Notes under the pieces: model-generated | The model's input: only the letters and a program-made list of their open reading frames with translations | Database searches by the model: none | What the model was told of the DNA's origin: nothing | Assembly (NCBI GenBank): GCA_947478725.1 | Contig: CANJWZ010000020.1 | Span: forward strand, 1 to 64,000 | From: Comamonadaceae bacterium | GTDB taxonomy: Bacteria > Pseudomonadota > Gammaproteobacteria > Burkholderiales > Burkholderiaceae_C | Reading direction: 5' to 3' | Length of the DNA: 64,000 bases | Translations under genes and position numbers: made by a program | Shown: positions 1 to 7,024 of the stretch, piece by piece | Layout of the letters: every line of letters begins with the position of its first letter | Position numbering within the stretch: the stretch's first letter is position 1

Positions 1-699
1 CGCTACGTGCTGCAAAGTGAATCGTTTGCCAAAGCCAAGCTGGACACCGCCTTGATCCCGCGTGAAGAGGCGGTGCTGTTCAAACAAGAGCGGATTGGCT
101 TGCCCATGGCCGTTGCATGCGCTGTGGCGCAAACGCTGTTGAAGGAAAAGTCCTTGGAGACGAATGACCCCTTCAGCCGCCGCGATGGCTGGCAGTCGCA
201 TGGCGTGGCGCTGCGGCGCTTTGAGTTTGAGTTTCATGGCGAACTGCACCCAGCTGCCCTGACTTACCTGCACGAGGGCGCTTTGCATCTGGCCGCAGGC
301 GGTGTGGCGGGCGTGCTGACTTTTTCATCAGCAGCTGACGCCATCAACGTTCAGTTTGACGGGCAGCGCATCACCGCCAGAACCTACCAGCATAACGGTG
401 TGACCTATATCTTCAGTGGGCAAGGTGCTACACAAATAATAGCAATTGATTTGCTGGCGCATGCTGGTGTGGCACAAATCGAAGGCGGCCGTTTGACCGC
501 TCCCATGCCGGGCAAGGTGGTGTCGTTTGCGGTCAAGGCGGGCGACAAAGTCAGCAAGGGCCAGGCGCTGGCCGTGATGGAGGCCATGAAGATGGAGCAC
601 ACCATTGCCGCACCGGTGGACGGCGTGGTCGAGGAGCTGCTTTACGCACCGGGCGACCAGGTGGCTGAAGGCGCAGAGCTTTTAAAACTGGGAGCTTAA
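1..699 (+). CDS. Methylcrotonyl-CoA carboxylase biotin-containing (alpha) subunit, C-terminal part
   Basis: This is the last 232 codons of a biotin-dependent acyl-CoA carboxylase alpha chain. The frame is open to the left edge (codons CGC TAC precede the GTG at 7), so the gene starts outside the window. The C-terminal biotinyl/lipoyl domain is clear: a TAPMPGKVV strand and the biotin attachment motif MEAMKMEH, whose second lysine carries biotin. The biotin carboxylase and ATP-grasp domains would lie upstream. It ends 4 bp before the next gene, and HMG-CoA lyase follows shortly after. That context favours 3-methylcrotonyl-CoA carboxylase of leucine degradation (liuD/mccA type) over propionyl- or acetyl-CoA carboxylase. 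The stretch around 425-465 slightly resembles a dispersed repeat but may be native. Confidence 0.9.
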   Translation, partial: RYVLQSESFAKAKLDTALIPREEAVLFKQERIGLPMAVACAVAQTLLKEKSLETNDPFSRRDGWQSHGVALRRFEFEFHGELHPAALTYLHEGALHLAAGGVAGVLTFSSAADAINVQFDGQRITARTYQHNGVTYIFSGQGATQIIAIDLLAHAGVAQIEGGRLTAPMPGKVVSFAVKAGDKVSKGQALAVMEAMKMEHTIAAPVDGVVEELLYAPGDQVAEGAELLKLGA

Positions 700-703
700 G
701 CCG

Positions 704-1633
704 ATGCGCGTGACGTTTTGCTGTACGGATACGAAGGCCCAACCCTGGCTGGACGGCCTGCGCGCTGCCCTGCCGGGCGCGCAGCTTGAGCTGTGGGCGC
801 CAGGCGCCAGCCCAGCCGACTACGCTGTGGTGTGGGCACCCCCGCAAGCCTTTTTTGACGCGCAAACGGCCCTCAAAGGTATTTTCAATATCGGTGCCGG
901 TGTGGATGCGCTGATGAAGCTGCGCCTGCCTTCGGGCGTGCCAGTGGTGCGGCTCGACGATGCGGGCATGTCGGTGCAAATGGCTGAATATGTGTGCCAT
1001 GCGGTGATCCGGCATTTCAGGGAATTTGATGCCTATGAAGCCGATCTGGCAGGCGGCCAATGGTCGTTTCGCAAGCCGCGTGTGCGTGCAGACTTTCCTG
1101 TCGGCTTGATGGGCTTGGGCGTGCTGGGTGAGCGTGTGGCGCTGGCGCTAAAGCAGTTTGATTTTCCGGTGCTGGGCTGGAGCCGCTCAGCAAAAGCCGT
1201 CGATGGTGTGCAGTGTTTCTCAGGAACGGATGGGTTGGATGACTTTCTGGCCGCCTCCCGCATCCTGGTCTGCCTGCTGCCCCTGACGCCTGAAACGGAC
1301 AGTATTTTGAACCGGCGTCACCTGACACAGCTGTTGCCTGGCGCGTATCTCATCAATGTGGCGCGCGGTGGCCACCTGGTGGATGATGACTTGTTGGCGC
1401 TGATTGACAGCGGGCATCTGGCCGGTGCGACGCTGGATGTTTTCAGACAAGAACCCTTGCCACCCGAGCACCGGTTCTGGAAGCACCCCAAAATCAAGGT
1501 AACGCCGCATACATCTGCACGGACCTTGCGGGACGAGAGCATTGCGCAGATCGCTGGCAAAATTCAGGCGCTGCAAGGCGGTGCGGCTATTGGCAGCATC
1601 GCAGGCATCGTGGACATGAAAAAAGGATACTAA
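704..1633 (+). CDS. D-2-hydroxyacid dehydrogenase (glyoxylate/hydroxypyruvate reductase A-like)
   Basis: A 309-residue NAD(P)-dependent D-2-hydroxyacid dehydrogenase, expected to reduce glyoxylate, hydroxypyruvate or a related 2-oxoacid in the cytoplasm. The nucleotide-binding loop GLGVLGERVA lies near residue 145. The catalytic triad regions are visible: Arg in NVARGG, Glu in the DVFRQEP block and His in TPHTSA near the C-terminus. The length and the short N-terminal domain fit the GhrA subfamily. The ATG lies 4 bp after the carboxylase stop, so the two are probably co-transcribed. Its role inside a leucine-degradation operon is not obvious and the exact substrate is not determined by sequence. 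Confidence 0.85.
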   Translation: MRVTFCCTDTKAQPWLDGLRAALPGAQLELWAPGASPADYAVVWAPPQAFFDAQTALKGIFNIGAGVDALMKLRLPSGVPVVRLDDAGMSVQMAEYVCHAVIRHFREFDAYEADLAGGQWSFRKPRVRADFPVGLMGLGVLGERVALALKQFDFPVLGWSRSAKAVDGVQCFSGTDGLDDFLAASRILVCLLPLTPETDSILNRRHLTQLLPGAYLINVARGGHLVDDDLLALIDSGHLAGATLDVFRQEPLPPEHRFWKHPKIKVTPHTSARTLRDESIAQIAGKIQALQGGAAIGSIAGIVDMKKGY

Positions 1634-1636
1634 TGA

Positions 1637-1830
1637 CGTCGCCCCCACGGTCGTTCGCTTCGCGTAACTCCCTGCCCCCCGAGGGGGCCGCTGCCCTTGC
1701 AGGGCGCACTGCCGCCAGAGGCGGCGCTCTCGAGGCTGTCCAACCCCACTCAAGTGGGCTTGGAGCCGCAGCCTCAAGCCTGCGGACTGGCAGAGCCAGA
1801 TCCGCGGCCCCTGTTTGATTTAAGAGATTA
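1637..1830. repeat. GC-rich dispersed repeat (family A) with an extended palindromic tail
   Basis: The interval between the hydroxyacid dehydrogenase and HMG-CoA lyase is filled by a GC-rich element. It has the shared core CCTGCCCCCCGAGGGGGC in reverse orientation, followed by further short inverted repeats. The same core recurs at least nine times in this window. The 61-codon ORF at 1633-1818 and the 5' extension of the next ORF are by-products of it. Confidence 0.85.
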
Positions 1831-1876
1831 CCGTCACTCACCGCGCATTGCCTGCATATTCCGTGAAAGTACCTTT

Positions 1877-2785
1877 ATGAACCTGCCTTTCAAAGTCAAA
1901 CTGGTGGACGTTGGCCCGCGCGATGGCCTGCAAAACGAGAAAGCACCAGTGCCTGCGGCAGTCAAAATTGAGCTGGTGCATCGCTTACAAGAAGCCGGCC
2001 TGAAGGAGCTGGAAGTGACCAGTTTTGTGTCGCCCAAATGGGTGCCGCAAATGGCCGATGCGCTGGACGTGATGGCCGGCATTGAGCGACGGGCAGATGT
2101 TCGTTATTCGGTGCTCACTCCCAACATGAAGGGCTTTGAAGCGGCGGTCACGGCCAAGCCCGATGAGATCGTGGTGTTTGCCTCAGCCAGCGAAGCCTTC
2201 AGCCAGCGCAATATCAATTGCTCGATTGCCGAGAGTATTGAACGCTTTGCACCGGTGGTAGCAGCGGCCAAAGCGGCTGGCATTCGGGTACGCGGCGCTA
2301 TTTCCTGTGCCGTGGGTTGTCCGTACGAGGGCGATATTGCGCCTGACCGGGTGGGGATGGTGGCCGGGCTGATGGCGGGCATTGGTGTCCAGCATATTGG
2401 TGTGGCCGACACGATTGGGGTGGGCACGCCACTGAAGGTGCAGCGCGCCATGGAGGCCGCGCTCAAGCACTACGGCATCAACGATATATCCGGCCACTTT
2501 CACGACACCTATGGTCAGGCACTGGGCAACACACTGGCCAGCCTGCAAGTGGGCGTGTGGCACTTCGATACGTCTGTGGCTGGCCTGGGCGGTTGCCCTT
2601 ATGCCAAAGGCGCGACCGGTAACGTCGCCACCGAGGACGTGGTCTACATGCTGCACGGTATGGGCATTGAAACCGGCATTGACCTGGACAAACTGGTTGA
2701 TGCGGGTCAGTACATCAGCGACTTTTTGGGCCGCAAGCCCAGCTCGCGTGCGGCTACTGCTTTGTTGAACAAGAGGGTTGGCTAG
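1877..2785 (+). CDS. mvaB: Hydroxymethylglutaryl-CoA lyase
   Basis: A 302-residue lyase that cleaves (S)-HMG-CoA to acetyl-CoA and acetoacetate, the last step of leucine catabolism. The ORF track starts at 1697, but those 60 extra codons are repeat sequence; the ATG at 1877 gives the family N-terminus (FKVKLVDVGPRDGLQNE). The metal/substrate site VGPRDGLQ, the FHDTYGQALGN block and the active-site cysteine loop GLGGCPYAKGATGN with the following NVATED are all present. It lies downstream of the carboxylase biotin subunit, consistent with a liu-type operon, although a repeat now separates them. Confidence 0.95.
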   Translation: MNLPFKVKLVDVGPRDGLQNEKAPVPAAVKIELVHRLQEAGLKELEVTSFVSPKWVPQMADALDVMAGIERRADVRYSVLTPNMKGFEAAVTAKPDEIVVFASASEAFSQRNINCSIAESIERFAPVVAAAKAAGIRVRGAISCAVGCPYEGDIAPDRVGMVAGLMAGIGVQHIGVADTIGVGTPLKVQRAMEAALKHYGINDISGHFHDTYGQALGNTLASLQVGVWHFDTSVAGLGGCPYAKGATGNVATEDVVYMLHGMGIETGIDLDKLVDAGQYISDFLGRKPSSRAATALLNKRVG

Positions 2786-2789
2786 GTGC

Positions 2790-2872
2790 GCAGCGACGGG
2801 CCGCCCCTAGCAAGCACAGCCCCCTCGGGGGGCAGAGAGTTACATGAAATGAATGAACGTGGGGGTCTTACT
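2790..2872 (+). repeat. GC-rich dispersed repeat (family A)
   Basis: A forward copy of the GC-rich element between mvaB and the YbaK-like gene. It has a GGGCCGCCCC start, a CCCCCTCGGGGGGCAG core and a GTGGGGG end. It reads in frame with the following gene, which is why the ORF track extends that gene upstream to 2786. Confidence 0.85.
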
Positions 2873-2890
2873 TTGTGTGGTTCGGAATTG

Positions 2891-3625
2891 ATGGCGCTGC
2901 CTGAAGGCGTTCAAAAAGTAGCCGCTTTGCTGCAAGCCAAAGCTCACCCTCATTTACCCGTCATGCTCGACGATGCGGCACGTACCGCACAGCAGGCGGC
3001 TGATGCGCTGGGCGTCAGTGTGGGTCAGATTGCCAAGAGCATTCTGTTTCGCCGCCGGTCAGACGATGCGGCCGTGCTGGTGGTCACATCGGGCGACCAG
3101 CGGGTTGATGAAAAAAAACTCGAGGCGCTGGTGTGCCCAGACGGCAAGCGCCTGGGACGGGCCGATGCGGCGTTTGTCAAAAGCAAAACCGGGTTTTCCA
3201 TCGGTGGTGTGTCGCCCCTGGCGCATGCCACGCCTTGTGTTTTGCTGATCGATGCATCTTTGTTTCGGTTCGATGAGATCTGGGCCGCTGCCGGGCACCC
3301 GAATGCGGTGTTTCAGTTGGCACCGGCAGACCTGGAGTGGCTGACGGGCGCGCCTGTGGTGGACGTTTCTGTTAACCCCGTGGAGGAGCAATCAGCCCAG
3401 TCAAGTGCTATTTCGTTGGTAGCATCTCGGGCTCTAAAAATAAGGGCTACAGCCGAGATGCTGTCGCCCTGTATATCGGTGTGCCGCATGCATGCCGTGA
3501 CCGGTTTGTGTGAAGGCTGCTTCAGAACCCGCGATGAAATTGCCGCCTGGGGCAACGCGGATGACGGTGCCAAAAGAGCCACCTGGACGCGCATTGAACA
3601 GCGCATGACTGACCTGCAGGCTTGA
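2891..3625 (+). CDS. YbaK/aminoacyl-tRNA deacylase domain fused to a DUF1289 domain
   Basis: A 244-residue protein with two parts. Residues 1-160 match the YbaK/ProX-like trans-editing fold that hydrolyses mischarged aminoacyl-tRNA, with the conserved lysine in QIAKSILFR and the GFSIGGVSPLAH loop. Residues about 193-235 match DUF1289, with the cysteine pattern SPCISVCRM...GLCEGCFRT. The linker (residues about 168-190) is encoded by a dispersed repeat, so the fusion may have arisen through it. The ATG at 2891 (MALPEG) was chosen because the ORF upstream of it is GC-rich repeat. A DsbA-fold gene follows after 3 bp. Editing activity is inferred from the family; the role of DUF1289 is unknown. 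Confidence 0.8.
   Translation: MALPEGVQKVAALLQAKAHPHLPVMLDDAARTAQQAADALGVSVGQIAKSILFRRRSDDAAVLVVTSGDQRVDEKKLEALVCPDGKRLGRADAAFVKSKTGFSIGGVSPLAHATPCVLLIDASLFRFDEIWAAAGHPNAVFQLAPADLEWLTGAPVVDVSVNPVEEQSAQSSAISLVASRALKIRATAEMLSPCISVCRMHAVTGLCEGCFRTRDEIAAWGNADDGAKRATWTRIEQRMTDLQA
3396..3455 (+). repeat. Dispersed repeat (family B) forming a protein linker
   Basis: This copy begins GCTATTTCGTTGGTAGCATC and ends near AAGGGCTAC, matching the family B pattern (GCTAT, about 8 bases, AGTAGC, about 20 bases, a GGGC end). It lies between the YbaK-like and DUF1289 coding domains and stays in frame. Confidence 0.65.
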
Positions 3626-3628
3626 CGC

Positions 3629-4270
3629 ATGAAGCACATCACCTTTCACCTCGACTTTATTTCGCCCTACGCTTATCTGGCGTTTGCGCAGTTACCCGAG
3701 GCATTAAAGGGCATCAGCTACGGCGTTGATTACCGGCCGGTGTTGTTTGCCGGCATGCTCAAACACCACGGTCAGCTGGGGCCGGCCGAGATCGCTCCCA
3801 AGCGCGACTGGACCTATCGGCAAGTCATGTGGCTGGCAGACAAGCTGGGGCTGGAGATGCGCATGCCTGCAAGCCACCCGTTCAATCCACTGCCGCTGCT
3901 CCGCTTGGCCCTGGCCTGTGGCCAGCGGGCGGGCGACAGCAACCGCTATGTGTGTGAGCAGATTTTCAAACACGTGTGGACCAGCGGCGCAGACATGAAC
4001 GATGCTGCGGCTTTTGAAACACTGCTGGCCCAGCTCAAGCCCCGCCATGACCTGGAAGGCAGCGACGTTAAAAACGGTTTGAAAGCCAATACCGACGCCG
4101 CCATCAGCAAGGGTGTTTTTGGGGTGCCCGCTTTTGAAGTCGATGGCCAGGTCTTTTGGGGCCTGGATGCGCTGCCCATGCTGCGTGACTATCTGCTCGA
4201 TGCGCCCTGGTTTGAAGCCGGTGGCTGGGAGCGCTCGCGTCAGGTCGCGGCAGGGGTTGTTCGACAGTGA
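3629..4270 (+). CDS. 2-hydroxychromene-2-carboxylate isomerase-like DsbA-fold protein
   Basis: A 213-residue member of the DsbA/kappa-GST superfamily. The N-terminal HLDFISPYAYLA has the serine that binds the glutathione thiol in HCCA isomerases, and the cis-proline loop is GVFGVPAFEVDGQVFWG near residues 163-180. The family isomerises aromatic ring-cleavage products using glutathione in the cytoplasm, but many chromosomal members have no known aromatic pathway. No aromatic-degradation genes are nearby, so the substrate is uncertain. It follows the YbaK fusion gene by 3 bp and is probably in the same transcript. Confidence 0.8.
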   Translation: MKHITFHLDFISPYAYLAFAQLPEALKGISYGVDYRPVLFAGMLKHHGQLGPAEIAPKRDWTYRQVMWLADKLGLEMRMPASHPFNPLPLLRLALACGQRAGDSNRYVCEQIFKHVWTSGADMNDAAAFETLLAQLKPRHDLEGSDVKNGLKANTDAAISKGVFGVPAFEVDGQVFWGLDALPMLRDYLLDAPWFEAGGWERSRQVAAGVVRQ

Positions 4271-4403
4271 TCGAAAATTGACCCAGCGTTTTCCCTCAAA
4301 ATCCGCATCTTGAAAAGTTTTTGTCGGGTTTTCCCTTGAGTTGTAAGGCCTTGTTAGTTTCGCGTCAGAACGCGGTCAGCCACAACCAAAACAATGCACG
4401 AGT

Positions 4404-4430
4404 CTTCCATTTTGGAAGTCTTATTATTTT
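4404..4430 (+). terminator. Hairpin plus T-tract immediately before the MHS transporter
   Basis: A 6-bp perfect stem (CTTCCA/TGGAAG, loop TTT) is followed by TCTTATTATTTTTT, ending directly at the ribosome binding site of the next gene. It could terminate the upstream operon or act as a leader attenuator. The stem is short, so it is not a strong terminator. Confidence 0.45.
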
Positions 4431-4442
4431 TTGGAGACAGCT

Positions 4443-6119
4443 ATGGCAACATCAACCGTCGCTCCACGTCCCATGAGCGCTGAAGAGAAGAAAGTGATCT
4501 TCGCTTCCTCGCTGGGTACCGTGTTTGAGTGGTACGACTTTTATCTGTATGGCTCACTGGCCGCTGTGATCGCCAAACAGTTCTTTGGCGGACTGGACCC
4601 CACATCGGCCTACATTTTCGCGTTGTTGGCGTTCGCTGCAGGCTTTATTGTGCGTCCGTTCGGTGCGTTGGTTTTTGGCCGCCTGGGCGACATGATTGGC
4701 CGCAAGTACACCTTTTTGGTCACGATCGTGATCATGGGTTCGGCGACGTTTATCGTCGGCCTGCTGCCTAACTACGCCACCATCGGTATTGCTGCCCCGA
4801 TCATTCTGGTCGCACTGCGCATGCTGCAAGGCTTGGCATTGGGTGGTGAATATGGCGGCGCTGCCACTTATGTTGCCGAGCATTCCCCCATGGGCAAGCG
4901 TGGCGCGTACACCGCCTGGATTCAAACCACCGCCACGCTGGGTTTGTTCCTGTCGTTGATCGTGATTCTGGTCACCCGCGAATTGACCGGCCCGGCTTTT
5001 GAAGTCTGGGGCTGGCGCGTTCCCTTCCTGCTGTCCATCTTGCTGCTGGCCGTGTCGGTTTACATTCGTTTGAGCATGAACGAATCACCCGCTTTTGCCA
5101 AGATGAAGGCTGAAGGCAAAACCTCCAAAGCGCCGCTGTCCGAGTCCTTCGGCCAGTGGAAGAACCTGAAAATCGTGATTCTGGCGCTGATTGGTTTGAC
5201 CGCAGGTCAGGCCGTGGTCTGGTACACCGGTCAGTTTTATGCGCTGTTCTTCTTGCAGTCGATCGCCAAAGTGGACCCGAAAACCGCCAACTTGCTGATT
5301 GCCGCGTCGCTGGTGATCGGTACGCCGTTTTTCATCTTCTTCGGCTCGCTGTCAGACAAAATTGGCCGCAAGCCCATCATCCTGGGTGGCTGCCTGATTG
5401 CTGCCTTGACCTACTTCACGGTCTTCCCCATGCTGCTGAATTACGCCAATCCGGCGCTGGTCGCTGCACAAAAGGCTGTACCTGTCACTGTGACTGCTGA
5501 TCAGGCCACCTGCTCCTTCCAGGGCAGCCCGATTGCGCGTCCGATCGACTTCACCAGCTCCTGCGACATTGCCAAGCGCACGTTGACAGAGAACTATATT
5601 CCCTACAAAAACGTGACTGGTGCAGCCGGTTCTATCGCTGTCATCAAGCTGGGTGACAAAGAGATCCCGTCCCTGAACGCCACCCTCAATGACAAGCGCG
5701 ATGCGTTCTCGCCTGACAGCGGCAAAGCGATTGCAGACTTCAAAAAAGCCGTGGTTGAAACCGCGAAAACGGCAGGCCTGACAGCCAAAGCCGACGACAA
5801 GACCATGAACAAAGGCATGGTGTTGGCGGTGCTGGTGTTCCTGGTGATTCTGGTCACCATGGTGTATGGCCCGATTGCTGCCATGCTGGTTGAGATGTTC
5901 CCAACCCGTATCCGCTACACCTCGATGAGCTTGCCTTATCACATTGGTAACGGCTGGTTTGGCGGTTTGCTGCCCACCACGGCATTCGCCATGGTGGCTG
6001 CGACAGGCGACATTTTCTATGGCTTGTGGTACCCGGTGATCGTTGCAGCCGCCACCTTCGTCATTGGCATGCTGTTGATCAAAGAGACCAAAGACGTCGA
6101 TATTTTTGCCAACGACTAA
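4443..6119 (+). CDS. MHS-family MFS transporter (metabolite:H+ symporter)
   Basis: A 558-residue inner-membrane transporter of the MHS branch of the major facilitator superfamily (ProP/KgtP/ShiA relatives). Visible marks are the first-helix GTVFEWYDFYLYG, the loop 2-3 signature GRLGDMIGRK and its repeat in the second half, SLSDKIGRKP. Most MHS members are about 430-450 residues; this one carries an insert of about 100 polar residues (roughly 345-450) between helices in the second half, with two cysteines. The ATG at 4443 is preceded by GGAGA. The gene stands alone between a hairpin and a strong terminator. The substrate is probably an organic acid or osmolyte but cannot be read from sequence. 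Confidence 0.88.
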   Translation: MATSTVAPRPMSAEEKKVIFASSLGTVFEWYDFYLYGSLAAVIAKQFFGGLDPTSAYIFALLAFAAGFIVRPFGALVFGRLGDMIGRKYTFLVTIVIMGSATFIVGLLPNYATIGIAAPIILVALRMLQGLALGGEYGGAATYVAEHSPMGKRGAYTAWIQTTATLGLFLSLIVILVTRELTGPAFEVWGWRVPFLLSILLLAVSVYIRLSMNESPAFAKMKAEGKTSKAPLSESFGQWKNLKIVILALIGLTAGQAVVWYTGQFYALFFLQSIAKVDPKTANLLIAASLVIGTPFFIFFGSLSDKIGRKPIILGGCLIAALTYFTVFPMLLNYANPALVAAQKAVPVTVTADQATCSFQGSPIARPIDFTSSCDIAKRTLTENYIPYKNVTGAAGSIAVIKLGDKEIPSLNATLNDKRDAFSPDSGKAIADFKKAVVETAKTAGLTAKADDKTMNKGMVLAVLVFLVILVTMVYGPIAAMLVEMFPTRIRYTSMSLPYHIGNGWFGGLLPTTAFAMVAATGDIFYGLWYPVIVAAATFVIGMLLIKETKDVDIFAND

Positions 6120-6140
6120 GGTTTAGTTTTTGTCACCCAA

Positions 6141-6172
6141 GGCCCTCGCCGCTTGTCGAGGGCCTTTTTTTT
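6141..6172 (+). terminator. Rho-independent terminator after the MHS transporter
   Basis: A 9-bp GC-rich stem (GGCCCTCG.../...CGAGGGCC) is followed by eight T residues, 21 bp after the transporter stop codon. Confidence 0.92.
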
Positions 6173-6186
6173 GTAAAGAGCGCATC

Positions 6187-6321
6187 ATGTGGAAATTGCT
6201 TGTTGGATTCATCGTTTTTGCCGGTTTGGCTTTGTATCTGCTGATGAAGGGCGGAGACATTGACATGAGCGGAGAAAAGCACGGCTTATTGAATGCCCAT
6301 GTTATTTTTGTGAAGGTTTGA
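6187..6321 (+). CDS. Small single-pass membrane protein (unknown)
   Basis: A 44-codon ORF starting MWKLLVGFIVFAGLALYLLMKGGD. It has one hydrophobic segment (residues 3-20) followed by a short polar tail. The upstream AAAGAG is a plausible ribosome binding site, and the ATG follows the terminator by 14 bp. Small proteins beginning MWKLxVGFIVFA are, from memory, common in Comamonadaceae and usually have a longer Ala/Pro-rich tail. This tail looks shortened and may be frameshifted. Function unknown. Confidence 0.55.
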   Translation: MWKLLVGFIVFAGLALYLLMKGGDIDMSGEKHGLLNAHVIFVKV

Positions 6322-6415
6322 TGCTAAGGTTACGTTTCGTCACTTGAACTTGTAACCGCCTCCTTGAACCTCGTCTTCATCTGGCTGCAGCGCAACTGAC
6401 TTACTGGAGGCGAAG

Positions 6416-6925
6416 ATGATTTACACCAAAACCGAGCTGGGTAGAACGGTGCTGCAGGACAGGTCACTGGGCCTGAGTCCCCGGCAGCGCTCAGCGTTCA
6501 TCCTGTTTGATGGCGCGCGCGGTGTGGAAGAGGTGCTCAAGCTCACCAAGGCCCTGGGGGTGACAGCTGATGACATCAGCTGGCTGGTTGAATTGGCTTT
6601 GTTGGCGCCAAAGGATGCAGTCGCTGACCGCCAACAGGCTGATGCGGCACAGTCTCCCTTGGCAGCGCCTGGCCTTGGTGCTGCCTTGCCGGGCTTGACA
6701 GCGTCTGCAGGCGAGTTCCCCGCTCTCGACGACCAGGCGCACTATGCCCGCGCCTATCCCATCGCGGTCCGTTTGACGAGCAGTCTGGGTTTGCGCGGTT
6801 TCAGGCTCAACCTCGCGGTTGAATCAGCCGCTGATCTGGAAGCGCTCAAAGACCTGGCCCCCAAAATCAAGGAAGCCGTGGGCATGGACAAGTTCAAGGA
6901 ACTCGAGGACGCGCTTTACCGTTAG
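6416..6925 (+). CDS. Hypothetical protein, 169 residues
   Basis: The product was not recognised. The ATG has a good Shine-Dalgarno (ACTGGAGG) 7 bp upstream. The protein has an N-terminal globular part (residues 1-65, ending in a hydrophobic LVELALLAP run), an Ala/Leu/Pro-rich middle (70-105) and a mixed alpha-helical C-terminus. No signal peptide or clear membrane segment is visible. Codon use and GC3 look like the neighbours. It is a stand-alone gene between a small membrane protein and uvrA. Confidence 0.65.
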   Translation: MIYTKTELGRTVLQDRSLGLSPRQRSAFILFDGARGVEEVLKLTKALGVTADDISWLVELALLAPKDAVADRQQADAAQSPLAAPGLGAALPGLTASAGEFPALDDQAHYARAYPIAVRLTSSLGLRGFRLNLAVESAADLEALKDLAPKIKEAVGMDKFKELEDALYR

Positions 6926-7024
6926 GTGCCTGTGATTGGTCGTCGCATGCCCGATAACCACATGGACAGCTTGGCCGCCGTGCCTGCCTAAAATGTCCGA
7001 CCTCTTCAGGAAAGCACTCACGAC

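Noticed and set aside
425-485. Possible family B repeat inside the carboxylase gene
   Set aside because: GCTACACAAATAATAGCAAT is suggestive, but the encoded IIAIDLLAHAG segment could be native to the family and the 3' end does not match.
1633-1818. 61-codon ORF after the hydroxyacid dehydrogenase gene
   Set aside because: It consists entirely of GC-rich repeat sequence and has no protein similarity.
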